A stretch of DNA of 54,392 nt from Candidatus Dadabacteria bacterium (GCA_022819805.1 JAJEGO010000018.1:1-54392); one strand, 5' to 3'; positions 9,021 through 18,861 are shown, numbered from the stretch's first letter. The notes: generated from the letters alone by a model not told the origin. Translations and numbers: made by a program.

Positions 9021-9779
9021 ATGTTTCCTGAACTTCTCAGAATAGGCGATTTTCATATTACCTCTTTCGGAGCGATGGTCGCCGTCTCTTTTCTCGTCGC
9101 TTTCTGGGTTTCCGGAATGGAGTTTGAGAGAAAAGGAATGTCCAGGCGACTTCACGAACACGTTTTTCTCGCCGCTCTCGTTGGAGGCATACTGGGCGCC
9201 AAGTTCCTTTTCCTGATCGAGAACGTCCCCATAAGCGATCTTCTTTCTCACCCCAAGCATTATCTGCTTCTAAGGGGCGGCCTTACTTTCTACGGGGGGC
9301 TTTTTCTGGCTCTCTTCGCCTCTTTCGTAATAACAAAAAAACACAAGGAAAGCTTCTGGAAGGTTCTCGACGCCACCGCCCCGGCCCTCGTAATAGCTTA
9401 CGCGACCGGAAGGGTCGGCTGCTTTCTGGTCGGAGACGATTACGGAATCGCCTCCACGCTTCCCTGGGCAATGCCGTTTCCGAAGGGTTCCCCCCCGACA
9501 CTTGAGGCGGTTCATCCGACTCAGGTTTATGAAACGATCATAATGTCGCTTGTGTTCTTAGCGCTGTGGAAGATGAGAAAGAAGGACAGGCCCATCGGCT
9601 GGCTCGCCAGCATATACCTTGTGCTCGCGGGTCTTGAAAGGTTCTTTGTCGAGTTCATAAGAACCACCACCGAAAGCCCGATATCCGGCCTTTCGGTAGC
9701 GCAGGTAATGGCACTTATTCTGATTTTTATCGGAACGCTTAAGTATATGTCCGTTCGCAAACGCAGTGAATCGCCTTGA
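9021..9779 (+). CDS. lgt: Prolipoprotein diacylglyceryl transferase
   Basis: An inner-membrane enzyme that transfers diacylglycerol from phosphatidylglycerol to the lipobox Cys, the first step of lipoprotein maturation. The 252 residues span about seven hydrophobic segments. The Lgt signature appears as GRVGCFLVGDDYG (about 133-145) with HPTQVYE (about 170) and a final SVAQVMAL helix. The first ATG follows directly on the stop of the small ORF. The 3' end overlaps lnt by 14 bases, so this unit encodes the first and last steps of the pathway. lspA for the middle step is at 36.0 kb. Confidence 0.93.
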   Translation: MFPELLRIGDFHITSFGAMVAVSFLVAFWVSGMEFERKGMSRRLHEHVFLAALVGGILGAKFLFLIENVPISDLLSHPKHYLLLRGGLTFYGGLFLALFASFVITKKHKESFWKVLDATAPALVIAYATGRVGCFLVGDDYGIASTLPWAMPFPKGSPPTLEAVHPTQVYETIIMSLVFLALWKMRKKDRPIGWLASIYLVLAGLERFFVEFIRTTTESPISGLSVAQVMALILIFIGTLKYMSVRKRSESP

Positions 9780-11385
9780 GCACGTAATTTCCCCACTACA
9801 CATGAAAAAGATCCGGATAAACAAGCCAAGCGGAAGTCAAATCCTGGCCGCCGGGTCCGGAGTGCTCTTTTCCATGTCCCTTTTCTCAAGCGCTTTCGGC
9901 GTACTGGGCTGGATATGCTTTGTCCCGCTGCTTGCGGCCCTTCGGGGAAAAACCGCCCGACAGTCCCTTCATCTGGGAATGATATCCGGAACATGCATGA
10001 ATCTCGTCGCGCTTTACTGGCTCGTCGGAACCCTGACCAGATTCGGGGGAGTACCCCTGGTCCCCAGTACGGTGGTTATATTCGTTTTTTGCGTCTACTC
10101 GTCTCTTCAGTTCGGAATTTTCACCTGGTATATCTCGAGATTTGGACTCTGCAGCGGAAAAAGCGTCGCGAACGCGCTTGTGATTTCTTTTGCCTGGGTA
10201 GTCGCGGAATTTTTCTTCCCGGTTCTTTTCCCCTACGGAATAGGAGCCTCCCAAGGCTACTATCCGACGGCAATACAGGTGGTCGACACGCTCGGGGTGA
10301 ACTTTCTTGGGTTTTTGATGCTTTTTGCAAACGTATCGGCTTTCTACCTATTAGACGATATGCGGCAAAGAAGAAGACCCGCGTTCGCTCCCCCGGTGAT
10401 CTCGATCGCCGTAATTGCAATCGTGCTCGGCTACGGAACTTTCAGAATAGATGAAATAGAGAAACTTCTTGAGACAGAACCCCGGGTGGAAATCGCGATG
10501 GTTCAGGCAAATTTCGATTACGCGGGAAAAACCCTCCACAACGAGCCGATCATAACGGAAAAACACAGGGAGATGTCGCGAGAGTTCACGGAGGCGGATC
10601 TTGTGATCTGGCCGGAGACATCGGTTCAGTACTGGTTCCCCGAAGAAGATTCCGTGTACAGAATCGATTACCAGAGAGACGTGGTGCCGGCGGGACACCC
10701 ATCCCACTTCCTTATCGGGGGACTCTCCTTTGCCAAGGACCCCGCCCTGCTTGAGGACGGCTGGGACGAGGAAGATCTCAGAAAATACAACACGGCTTTT
10801 TTAGTTGATCCCCAAAGCAATATCCTTGGGCGATACAGCAAGACCCGGCTTTTTCTGCTGGGTGAATACTTCCCCTGGATAAACGAGGAACTCAGGTTTT
10901 TGAAAAGGTTCTTTCCCATGATCGGGGACCTCACCCCGGGAGAGGGAGCAAGAGTGCTTGAGGTTCCCGGAAAGAACATAAGAATAGGACCCCTTATATG
11001 TTATGAGGATATGATGGCGGAACTTTCGAGAAACTACGCGAAAACGGGAGCCAACCTGCTCGTTAACCTCACCAATGACGCATGGTTCGGAAGGAGCACG
11101 GCCCCCTACCAGCATCTGCTCCTTTCAGTTCCGAGGGCGGTCGAGACGCGCCGCTACCTAGTAAGATCAACAAACAGCGGCGTAAGCGCGATCGTATCTC
11201 CGACAGGGAAAATAGAGGCCCGCACGGGCATATTCACTGAGGAGAGTTTGAAGGGAGAGGTGGTCTTGATCGATTCGATTGAAACTCTTTACACAAGAGT
11301 GGGGGATATATTCGCGTGGATAGCGCTTGCCGTAACGATTCTTTTCGTCGTGAAAAACTACCTAGGAAGAAAATATACCGACTAG
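9766..11385 (+). CDS. lnt: Apolipoprotein N-acyltransferase
   Basis: An inner-membrane enzyme adding the third acyl chain to lipoproteins. The 539 residues comprise a multi-helix membrane half (about 15-235) and a periplasmic nitrilase-like half. The catalytic Glu, Lys and Cys are all visible in WPETSVQYW, YSKTRLFLLGEYFP and GPLICYEDMM, and the block LTNDAWFG is typical. The start is GTG at 9766, overlapping lgt by 14 bases; an in-frame ATG at 9802 (MKKIRINKPSG) is an equally reasonable start. The last 24 bases overlap the end of hisC on the other strand. Confidence 0.93.
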   Translation: MNRLEHVISPLHMKKIRINKPSGSQILAAGSGVLFSMSLFSSAFGVLGWICFVPLLAALRGKTARQSLHLGMISGTCMNLVALYWLVGTLTRFGGVPLVPSTVVIFVFCVYSSLQFGIFTWYISRFGLCSGKSVANALVISFAWVVAEFFFPVLFPYGIGASQGYYPTAIQVVDTLGVNFLGFLMLFANVSAFYLLDDMRQRRRPAFAPPVISIAVIAIVLGYGTFRIDEIEKLLETEPRVEIAMVQANFDYAGKTLHNEPIITEKHREMSREFTEADLVIWPETSVQYWFPEEDSVYRIDYQRDVVPAGHPSHFLIGGLSFAKDPALLEDGWDEEDLRKYNTAFLVDPQSNILGRYSKTRLFLLGEYFPWINEELRFLKRFFPMIGDLTPGEGARVLEVPGKNIRIGPLICYEDMMAELSRNYAKTGANLLVNLTNDAWFGRSTAPYQHLLLSVPRAVETRRYLVRSTNSGVSAIVSPTGKIEARTGIFTEESLKGEVVLIDSIETLYTRVGDIFAWIALAVTILFVVKNYLGRKYTD

Positions 11386-12435
11386 GGCTTCTATGAGCCG
11401 GTCGTTCTCATCGCTGGTTCCGACCGTGATCCTGAGGCAGTTTGCAAGGCGTCCCTCTCCCTTGAAGCGGCGGACCAGGATATCGTTTCTGACCAGTTCT
11501 TCGAAAAGAAAATCCGCATCCGGAACCCGTACCAGGAAAAAATTCGCGTCCGTCGGATAAACGTGGATATCCCCAATCCCCTCAAGCGACGCGCGGACTC
11601 TTTCTCTCTCGCTCAATATAAGGCCTATCTTCCGTTCAATAACCTCTGGGTTCTCAAGAGCGAAAGACATTACGTCCTGGCTGAAAGAATTTATGTTGTA
11701 GGGAAGACGCGCTTTGTTAACTTCGCCTGCGACCTGCGGTCGCGCGAAGAACATTCCAATTCTCGCCCCCGCAAACCCTATCTTGGACATCGTTCCAAGC
11801 ACCAGCAGGTTTTCATATTTATCTATATGGGGAATATAGCTTTTTTTCGAAAAATCGCAGTAGGCCTCGTCGACAACCACCGCGCCCCCGCTTGCCTCCA
11901 GGATCTCGAGCACTTTTTCTTCCGAAAAGGAGTTCCCTGTAGGATTGTTCGGGGTCGCGAGAAAAACGATGTCAGGATCCTGCGCGCGAATCGCCTCCAG
12001 GGTCCGTTCGAGATCTATGTCAAAATTCTCATCAAGCTCAACCTCCGTCACCTGTTTTCCCAGAATAAGCGACGTGATTCTGTACATTGAGAAAGTCGGG
12101 GACGGCACGAGCACGCGACCGCTTTTTCCTCCGAACACCTCGACGATCATCTGTATGATCTCGTCTGAGCCGTTGCCAAGCAGTATGCCGTCCGCGGGGA
12201 AGCCCACGGCGCGGGAAAGAGAAGCTCTTACTTCCAGAGCCTCGGGATCCGGATAACGGTTTACGGGAAGCTTCGCCAGCCGTTCGGAAAGCGCAGCCTT
12301 CTCTTCTCCCTCAAGATCGTAAGGGCTCTCGTTTCCATCAAGCCTCACCGAGCACTCTATCCTCGGCACCGAGTAGGCGGATACTGACCTTACGCTCTCA
12401 GAAATCCTGCTTTTGATCGAACCTGCGTCAGACAC
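11362..12435 (-). CDS. hisC: Histidinol-phosphate aminotransferase
   Basis: A PLP enzyme converting imidazole-acetol phosphate to histidinol phosphate in histidine synthesis. The 357 residues are normal length. Fold-type I landmarks are seen: substrate loop RLDGNESPYDL, TPNNPTGNSF, VVDEAYCDF and the PLP lysine in GTMSKIGFAGARIG. It is followed upstream on the same strand by hisD (37-base gap), so the two form a small his operon. Its 3' end converges with and overlaps lnt by 24 bases. Confidence 0.94.
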   Translation of the reverse strand: MSDAGSIKSRISESVRSVSAYSVPRIECSVRLDGNESPYDLEGEEKAALSERLAKLPVNRYPDPEALEVRASLSRAVGFPADGILLGNGSDEIIQMIVEVFGGKSGRVLVPSPTFSMYRITSLILGKQVTEVELDENFDIDLERTLEAIRAQDPDIVFLATPNNPTGNSFSEEKVLEILEASGGAVVVDEAYCDFSKKSYIPHIDKYENLLVLGTMSKIGFAGARIGMFFARPQVAGEVNKARLPYNINSFSQDVMSFALENPEVIERKIGLILSERERVRASLEGIGDIHVYPTDANFFLVRVPDADFLFEELVRNDILVRRFKGEGRLANCLRITVGTSDENDRLIEALVGIFSS

Positions 12436-12472
12436 TGGCGTCTCCCGCTCTAAACATTAGCGTTAACATTAC

Positions 12473-13765
12473 TCAGGAATCCTCAATACGTCTTTTTACC
12501 GAAAACGCGTGACCCGAAAGCCCCTCGACGTGGGCAAGGTTCATAACGGTCGCGCCGAGAGACGAAAAGCCTTTTTTCGACATCGATATGGTGCTCGGCA
12601 TCCTCAGGAAGTCATAAACGCTGAGAGGAGAGGAAAACCTCGCCGCTCCTCCCGTCGGAAGAACGTGACTCGGCCCCGAGACGTAATCGCCGAAAGGCTC
12701 GGTCGAGAAAGACCCCAGAAATATCGCTCCCGCGTGTTTTATGCCTTTGAGAAGGGATTTGGGGGAGCGCACGCAGAGTTCAAGGTGCTCGGGAGCGACC
12801 GCGTTTGAAAGCGCCACGGCCTGCTCCATGCTCTCGGTCACGTAGATTTTTCCGTTGTTTGAGACCGCGGCGCCCGCGATCTCTTCCCTCGGAAGCTCCC
12901 CTAGCTGCGAGAGCACTTCCTTTTTCACCTCTTTTGCGTAATCGTAGCTGGTGGTGGCGAGAATCGGGATTGACATCTCGTCGTGCTCGGCCTGGGCGAG
13001 CAGGTCCGCGGCCACCCATCCCGGCGGACACGAGCCGTCGGCGATAATCAGAACCTCGGTCGGCCCCGCCAGCATGTCAATGTCGCAGAAACCGTAAACC
13101 AGTTTCTTGGCTATCGTGACGTAGATGTTCCCCGGGCCCACTATCTTGTCCACTTTCGGTATGCTTCTGGTTCCAAAGGCCATGGCCGCTATGGCGTGGG
13201 CCCCGCCTATTTTGTAGACGTTGCTCACCCCGGCGATCTCGCACGCCAGAAGAATCTCGGGATTCACCCGTTTCCCGGAACACGGGGTGACGACGCTTAT
13301 CTCGACCGCTCCGGCGACCCGTGCCGGCACTACGGTCATAAGAACAGTCGAAGGGTAAGAAGCCTTGCCTCCCGGAACATACACTCCCACCTTCTCAATG
13401 GGCCTTATCAGCCAGCCAAGCTCGTTTCCGAGCGCGTCCTTGTAGGCCCCGGCCCTCGGAAGCTTCTTTTTCTGGTAGGAGCGGATCCGCGAAGCGGCCT
13501 TCTTGAGGTCCCTCGCAATGCCGGGCGCGACGGCCGCTCTTGCCTCTTTGAATTCGCGACCGGTGACCTTTACGTTCTTCGCGGTTACGTGCGGTCCGTC
13601 AAACTTCTTCGCGTAGCGGAAAAGCGCCGAGTCTCCCCGCTTCCTCACGTCCTCCACGATCCTCTCCGTCTGCGAAACGAGCTCCGGGTCGAAATGCGAG
13701 GCCGATTTCTCTATTTCTCTCGACCTTCTCTCCAGATTTTTCGAATTTATCCTTACAATCTTCAT
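12473..13765 (-). CDS. hisD: Histidinol dehydrogenase
   Basis: A zinc- and NAD-dependent enzyme for the last two oxidations of histidine synthesis. The 430 residues are full length. Recognisable blocks include GVYVPGGKASYPSTVLM, KVDKIVGPGNIYVT, LAGPTEVLIIADG, QAEHDE, the catalytic region APEHLEL, and C-terminal HVEGLSGHA, which carries a metal-binding His. It precedes hisC in the same direction. The HPr-like gene lies 67 bases upstream. Confidence 0.96.
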   Translation of the reverse strand: MKIVRINSKNLERRSREIEKSASHFDPELVSQTERIVEDVRKRGDSALFRYAKKFDGPHVTAKNVKVTGREFKEARAAVAPGIARDLKKAASRIRSYQKKKLPRAGAYKDALGNELGWLIRPIEKVGVYVPGGKASYPSTVLMTVVPARVAGAVEISVVTPCSGKRVNPEILLACEIAGVSNVYKIGGAHAIAAMAFGTRSIPKVDKIVGPGNIYVTIAKKLVYGFCDIDMLAGPTEVLIIADGSCPPGWVAADLLAQAEHDEMSIPILATTSYDYAKEVKKEVLSQLGELPREEIAGAAVSNNGKIYVTESMEQAVALSNAVAPEHLELCVRSPKSLLKGIKHAGAIFLGSFSTEPFGDYVSGPSHVLPTGGAARFSSPLSVYDFLRMPSTISMSKKGFSSLGATVMNLAHVEGLSGHAFSVKRRIEDS

Positions 13766-13832
13766 GGTTCCAACGGCGTTTTTTTCTTAAAAACCGAGAT
13801 TCAGTTTATCCCGTCTGGAGAATTCCCCAAAC

Positions 13833-14126
13833 TCAGTTCCCCGGATCGATCCCTTCTCCGAAGCCGCTTTCAATCAGACGGGAGACTTCCTCCATCGCAA
13901 GCTCCGAGTCTTCCCCCTCTATCGTGATGGCAACTTCAGTGCCGCAGATTGCCGCGAGGGACAGAACGCCCAGTATGCTTTTTCCGTCTATCTCGAAACT
14001 GTCTTTTCTTATCATTATACTGGAACTGAACCTGCTGGTCAGGGCGACCAGAACCGCGGCCGCTCTGGCATGAAGACCCAGACGGTTTCTTATTACGAAG
14101 TTTCTTACAAGGGGTTTCTGCGACAA
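13833..14126 (-). CDS. HPr-family phosphocarrier protein
   Basis: A 97-residue HPr/NPr-type protein that relays phosphate from PEP via enzyme I. The active-site His is His19 in RLGLHARAAA, and Ser50 in the KSILGVLSLA helix matches the regulatory serine site of HPr kinase systems. No enzyme I, EIIA or HPr kinase lies nearby, so whether it serves sugar transport or a regulatory nitrogen-type PTS cannot be said. It is one base downstream of the lipoprotein gene at 14128 and probably co-transcribed with it. Confidence 0.85.
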   Translation of the reverse strand: MSQKPLVRNFVIRNRLGLHARAAAVLVALTSRFSSSIMIRKDSFEIDGKSILGVLSLAAICGTEVAITIEGEDSELAMEEVSRLIESGFGEGIDPGN

Positions 14127-14127
14127 T

Positions 14128-14880
14128 TCACCGTTCCTCCGCGGACCGGAAAAAAGAGATATCCGCCTTTGAGTTTACCCGTAAATTCTCGTCATAATTC
14201 ACGCTGAGACTGTAATCGGCGGTCTCAAACACAAGCTTTCTCGGGAAATAGGTATCCGAGGCAATCCGCTTCGGCAGCGAGAACTCAACTCTGGCTTTCT
14301 CTCCGTCAGAAAGCGCGCCCTCCACCCTGGTTATGAAGTTTCTCGGGAAATCGACCGTGACCCGGAGAGGAGTATCTCCCGAAAACACGAAAACTATCTC
14401 CCCTTTTTTATCCCCGGCCCGAACGGAGTAGCTTTCCCCGGGAATGGCAAACGGGGATCCCCCCAGCAGGAAGTTCACTATGTCCTCTACTCCGAGCTGG
14501 GGCGGGAGTCCCGGATAAAGGTAGGAAAGCCTGAAATCCTCCGGATTCTCGAAGATCAGCTCTTCCCAGTTGGTCTTCATTCTCACGCTTTCTCCGTCCG
14601 AGACCACCCTCGCGAGCATCTCGCCGAAAGGAGCGAAGACCGAAACTCTCAGAAACTCCGGGCGGACGACGGTGGCCACCTGATCGAAGACAATCTTCCC
14701 CTGCGGGGATTTTATCGACACCCTGGCCCTGGCCTTTATCGAGGTGAAGCCCATCTGGGTGCGTTTCGCCTTCGCCAGTATGGCGGAAAGATCAGAACGG
14801 TCGGCAATAGAGGGCGGGAGCTTGCCGGCGCAGGAGAAAAGCAGAAGAACAAGCGGAATAAAAACCCAGCTATGCCTCAT
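14128..14880 (-). CDS. LolB/DUF4292-like outer-membrane lipoprotein
   Basis: The 250-residue protein starts with a lipoprotein signal peptide; the lipobox LLFSC places the acylated Cys at about 17. The rest is an all-beta pattern with an early ARARVSIKSPQGKIVFDQVATV segment, resembling the half-open barrel of LolA/LolB-type proteins and the DUF4292 family. A role in receiving or sorting lipoproteins at the outer membrane is plausible by family resemblance but not shown. It overlaps the TPR lipoprotein gene by 11 bases, implying coupled translation. Confidence 0.7.
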   Translation of the reverse strand: MRHSWVFIPLVLLLFSCAGKLPPSIADRSDLSAILAKAKRTQMGFTSIKARARVSIKSPQGKIVFDQVATVVRPEFLRVSVFAPFGEMLARVVSDGESVRMKTNWEELIFENPEDFRLSYLYPGLPPQLGVEDIVNFLLGGSPFAIPGESYSVRAGDKKGEIVFVFSGDTPLRVTVDFPRNFITRVEGALSDGEKARVEFSLPKRIASDTYFPRKLVFETADYSLSVNYDENLRVNSKADISFFRSAEER

Positions 14881-16639
14881 CGCGTCTGAATCCCTTTAGC
14901 TTTTTCTGAAGCCTCGCGCGTATCTTCCTGTCTTCAGCCGTAACCAGTTTCTTGGAATCCAGGAGTTCAAGGGCCTTTGCGTAATTCTCCCCCGCGAGTT
15001 CCCTTCTGCCGAGTTTCTCGTACACATCGCCCACGTGCTCCAGGATGGCCGCGTCGGGAGGGGGAATCTCGGAGGCGCGAAGCAGATACTCGAGGGCTCT
15101 TTTGAAATCGCCCTTCTGGTAGTAAACCCACCCCATGCTGTCGATTATGTAGGCCCGCCCGGGAGCAAGCTCAAGAGCCTTGCTGATGAGTTCCTCCGCG
15201 TAATCAAGTCTCTCTCCCCGCTCGGCGTGCGTGTACCCGATGAGATTCATCGCGTCGAAATTCTGCGGATTCCTGCTGATTATATCCTCCATTACCGAAA
15301 GCGCTTCCGGTATGCGGTCGCCGTAGTAATACGAAACGCCAAGCGAATACAGAACGGATTCGTCATCGGGGTGCTTTTCAAGATACCCGCCGTAAAGGGA
15401 GATCGAATCCTCCTGTCTCCCCTGCCTACCGTAGATTTCACCAAGAGAATTCACGGCCTTGGGATTATAGGGGTTTTTCTCATGAAGCTCCCTCAGTATA
15501 TCGATCGCCTTCTGCGCCGAACCCTCAAGCTCATGTATGTACGCCCCGTGAATGACCGCGTCTACGTGGAAATCGGAGCTCTGGGGTATGGAATCGAGAA
15601 GCTTCCTTGACTGGGAATACCTCCCGAGCTTGGTGTGGGCGAGGGCGGAGTAGTATTTCGCCCCGAAATGCGCGGGCAGGCGCCCGCGAACCTGTTCCAG
15701 TTCCGCTATAGCTTCCTCGTAACCGCCGCTTTCAAGATACAGAAGACCGATTCTGAAGCTAATCTCGGGATTCTCCGGATCCGCGGCCTCCGCGTTTCGG
15801 TACTGCTTGATGGCGTCATCGAACCTGCGCTGGCGGTAAAGCATGTTCCCGTAGGAAATAAAGACGTCGCGGTAAGGGGCAAATTTCCTGATCGCCGACT
15901 CGTACTGCTCTATCGCTTCCTCGATCCTTTTCGCCTTCTCGAGGGTCTCAACGAGCCCGGCGAAGGCGGGGTAGTACGTCCGCTGAATCTCAAGGGCCCT
16001 TTTGTAGTGCTTTACCGCGGCATCAAGATCGTCCCTTCTTGAGGCGATGCTTCCAAGGTAGAAGTGTCCCGTGACATCCGCGGGGCTTATTGAAAGGCTT
16101 TTCTCGGCGTACCGCTTCGCCCCCTCAAGGTTCCCTGAATAAAGTTCAGTCGCGCAGAGAAGCAGATAGGTTTCCTTGTCCCCGGGATCGATCTCGGCCG
16201 CCTTGAGCAGGAACTTCTTACCCCTTTCCTTCATGGCTTCGTCCGGGGATGCGAGGTAGATGCGGGCAAGGTCCCTGTATGCCGGGGAATTTGACGGATC
16301 AAGGACGATGGACCGGGTGAACTTGGCGACGGCCTCATCGCGCATGTTGAGAACCATGTAAACCAGGGCGAGACGGTAATTTATTTCAGAAGACTTGGGG
16401 TCAATCCGCTCCGCCTCTTCAAGGCTCTCAAGAGCCTGGGGAAGATCTCCCCGCTCAAGATAAAGCGCCGAGAGCGCGAAATGATAGTACGCATCCTCCC
16501 GGTTTACGCTCTCAAGCTTCCTTTCGGGGGCAAAAGAGAGTCCAGCGCCGCTGCAGGAAAGACAAAGAAAGAGAAAAAACAGAAGAAAAAGCTTTTTTTC
16601 AGGAAATTTCTTCAAGCCACGCACCCAAGCACACATCAA
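14870..16639 (-). CDS. TPR-repeat lipoprotein
   Basis: A 589-residue protein with a long signal sequence and lipobox LCLSC (acylated Cys near 29), followed by about 14 tetratricopeptide units from residue 50 to the end. They show the usual W/L-G-Y-A-A-F-P spacing (for example AYRDLARIYL and SFRIGLLYLESGGYEEAI). Such proteins act as scaffolds for protein-protein contacts at the outer membrane. The pairing with a LolB-like lipoprotein recurs in delta-proteobacterial genomes, to my knowledge. The first ATG (MMCAWVRG) is used; a downstream start would still keep the signal. Confidence 0.85.
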   Translation of the reverse strand: MMCAWVRGLKKFPEKKLFLLFFLFLCLSCSGAGLSFAPERKLESVNREDAYYHFALSALYLERGDLPQALESLEEAERIDPKSSEINYRLALVYMVLNMRDEAVAKFTRSIVLDPSNSPAYRDLARIYLASPDEAMKERGKKFLLKAAEIDPGDKETYLLLCATELYSGNLEGAKRYAEKSLSISPADVTGHFYLGSIASRRDDLDAAVKHYKRALEIQRTYYPAFAGLVETLEKAKRIEEAIEQYESAIRKFAPYRDVFISYGNMLYRQRRFDDAIKQYRNAEAADPENPEISFRIGLLYLESGGYEEAIAELEQVRGRLPAHFGAKYYSALAHTKLGRYSQSRKLLDSIPQSSDFHVDAVIHGAYIHELEGSAQKAIDILRELHEKNPYNPKAVNSLGEIYGRQGRQEDSISLYGGYLEKHPDDESVLYSLGVSYYYGDRIPEALSVMEDIISRNPQNFDAMNLIGYTHAERGERLDYAEELISKALELAPGRAYIIDSMGWVYYQKGDFKRALEYLLRASEIPPPDAAILEHVGDVYEKLGRRELAGENYAKALELLDSKKLVTAEDRKIRARLQKKLKGFRRDEA

Positions 16640-16792
16640 TCCCCGGTTCCGAAACCCCGGCGCCTACCAGTCACGAAGGGAAAGACCGCCGGGGAGAACC
16701 TTCTCAAACAGAATAACAAAAATGGGTAAAAATACACAGCGAGGGGAAACCAACCCCGACTGCTTCCGCGCAGAAAGCCGGTCGGCCAAGAG

Positions 16793-17599
16793 CTACTGTC
16801 TTTCGGGCCGCTCCCTCCAGCCGCGCTCCGCAAGGATCCGGGCGAACTCCTCGATTCGCGCCGCGCGCTCCGGATCAACTCGTTCGACTTCACCTTCGCG
16901 CTCGATAAAGAAGTGGAGCTCTGAGAAAATGCAGCCCGACGGACAATCGCCCCATGCCCTGCGAAACACCGCGTACCATTTCCCGCCCGACCAAAGCATC
17001 TCGATATCGGGACCATCTCCCAAAAGGGGCTCGGGCCTGGCGTAAATGACTCCTTCTATTTTCTCATATGATGCGCCCGCGGAGTAGACGTGCTCGTGTG
17101 GGTCAAACCCGATCACGATGACCCGCGTATATTCAAAAGGAAGAACTTCCACGGCATGAAGGCCGACCGCGGCATTGAGAGCGTCAAATTCGGGTTGCCC
17201 CGTGCAGAAGGGAGCGGAAGCACCCTCTTCGGGCAGGCTGACGGACACGGCCTCGAACAAAGACGGCTCCAAACTCAAAATCAGCCTTCCGGGCACCCAT
17301 ATTGGACGCGCATTCACCTCGGCCATCTCCGGCCACCTAGAACGTATCATCCTCAGAACTCGCTCTATCTCGTCGATCAGACCGTGTCCGGAAAAATCCG
17401 GGACCGGGATTTCTAAGACGCGCCGGGCCAAAATCACGGGATCAGCCTCGCTAGTCAGCTCAAGAGTTCCGCGAGTGACAACCGGTGCCTTGTCGCCGCA
17501 CGCATCAGGCGGAGTAACAGCAGGTGGTGATACCGGAGAACCCGCGAAGCATGCCGCTACCAGCATCCACAAAACAGCAATGATTGAGATCCTGACCAT
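16793..17599 (-). CDS. Predicted lipoprotein of unknown function
   Basis: The 268-residue protein starts with a short signal peptide and lipobox LVAAC (Cys near 17). A Pro-rich stretch follows, then a mixed alpha/beta domain with no motif I recognise. Four cysteines lie in the mature part (two in an early DACGDK-like segment and FCTG, two in GDCPSGC), which could form disulfides. It is divergent from the poly-C surface gene and separated from the TPR gene by about 150 bases holding only a small GGGG/CCCC inverted repeat near 16742. Confidence 0.6.
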   Translation of the reverse strand: MVRISIIAVLWMLVAACFAGSPVSPPAVTPPDACGDKAPVVTRGTLELTSEADPVILARRVLEIPVPDFSGHGLIDEIERVLRMIRSRWPEMAEVNARPIWVPGRLILSLEPSLFEAVSVSLPEEGASAPFCTGQPEFDALNAAVGLHAVEVLPFEYTRVIVIGFDPHEHVYSAGASYEKIEGVIYARPEPLLGDGPDIEMLWSGGKWYAVFRRAWGDCPSGCIFSELHFFIEREGEVERVDPERAARIEEFARILAERGWRERPERQ

Positions 17600-17849
17600 T
17601 GATATCCGAAACCTCTTAACAGATAGAGAGTATATATTTTTTCAAGTCACAAGGGTTATTTCAAGCCTGGATAAGACATTAAAGCCACACGCAGATAAGC
17701 CGTTAAACTTTTATCACGCCGCCAACCCGCAGGCGCCGGACACTACGCCTCTTAACTATACGCTTTTCCCCAACTGCGGGAAACCTCCCGTTCACGCCCG
17801 CTTCGAAGGCAGCTTCAGGAACACCGCTTGCAAGCCCTATTTTCGCATG
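17600..17849. other. Intergenic stretch without recognisable gene
   Basis: About 250 bases between the divergent lipoprotein and surface-protein genes. The first part, next to 17599, is AT-rich and should hold the promoter of the minus-strand lipoprotein gene. I see no RNA gene, repeat or ORF with coding character here. Confidence 0.4.
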
Positions 17850-17878
17850 TTGCTATTTTCAATCCGAACTGTTATAGT
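17850..17878 (+). promoter_or_regulatory. Sigma70-type promoter of the poly-C surface gene
   Basis: TTGCTA (17850-17855) and TATAGT (17873-17878) are separated by exactly 17 bases, matching five or fewer mismatches in total to the housekeeping consensus. The predicted transcript would begin near 17885, giving a leader of about 40 bases before the ATG at 17927. Confidence 0.6.
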
Positions 17879-17947
17879 GTATTTATGCGTTTTGAGAGCA
17901 AACAGTCCGACCTAAGAAAAATCTTCATGAAACCAGTCTGCTCTACT

Positions 17948-17956
17948 CCCCCCCCC
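17948..17956 (+). repeat. Homopolymeric C9 tract inside the start region
   Basis: Nine consecutive C, seven codons into the ATG-initiated frame. With C9 the next codons are ATA TAA; with C10 (or C7, C13) the frame enters the 800-residue ORF. Slipped-strand mispairing at such tracts is a classic on/off switch for surface proteins. Confidence 0.85.
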
Positions 17957-18861
17957 ATATAAAACGGCGATGTAGCTTAACAAGCGTCGCGAGTTCTCGC
18001 TTCCCGCTCACGTTTTCCGCCCTTTCGCTTGCCGCATTCGTCCTGGTTCTCACCATCGCAGCGTTGACCGGCACACAGTCAGCTTCGGCACAAACAATAA
18101 CATGCTATCAGGCACAGAGCGTAACGGTAAATGAAAACGCCGGAAGTGTCAGCTTTGAGATCAAAACTACTCCTATTATCAGTGGTGGTATTAATGTTAA
18201 CCCAAATGGTATAACTGGGGGAACGAGGAACATCAGCTGGGTGACGTCGGACGGAACGGCGCGGGCCGGGAGTGACTATACGGGGGTTACAACCAAGCAG
18301 ACGGTCAGTTGGACGGGCTCGGAAGGCACACAGAGCAACCCTAAAACGGCTTCCGTGACCATCCTCGACGACAATGTCGGCGAAGATGACGAAACATTCA
18401 CCATAACGCTGAGCGATCAAAGTCCCACCAGCATTGTTACCACCAACGATGTTGGTGTATGCCATGGCACGATCACGATCAGGGACAACGACCCCCCGGC
18501 GGTGAATAATGCGGCGGCGAATGGGACGGCGCTCACAATCACCTTCAGCAAGTCCCTCGCCGCGGCTGCCAACCTGGCGAACGGCGCGTTTACGGTGAAG
18601 AAGACCCCGCAAGGGGGGACCGAGGAAACGGTCATGCTCAGCGGGTCGCCTTCCATCAGCGGCACCACGGTGGCCCTGACCCTAGAGAGCGCTGTGCTGT
18701 CCAGCGACACCGAGGTAAAGGTGAGCTATACCAAGCCCACTACGGGCAGCAATAACAAGCTACAAGACTCTTCCGGCAATGAGGTGGCGAGCTTCTCTAA
18801 CCAGCCGGTGAGCAACGCGCAACTGCCATCACGCCCGCGCCCGACGCAACATCCTACTGTC

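Noticed and set aside
9286..9300. G-run in lgt (TACGGGGGGC)
   Set aside because: Six G in the middle of an intact conserved gene; no frame consequence is visible, so no case for a switch.
12983..13927. A 314-codon open frame opposite hisD
   Set aside because: Arg/Pro-rich antisense frame spanning the hisD start and HPr end; explained by GC-rich codon use.
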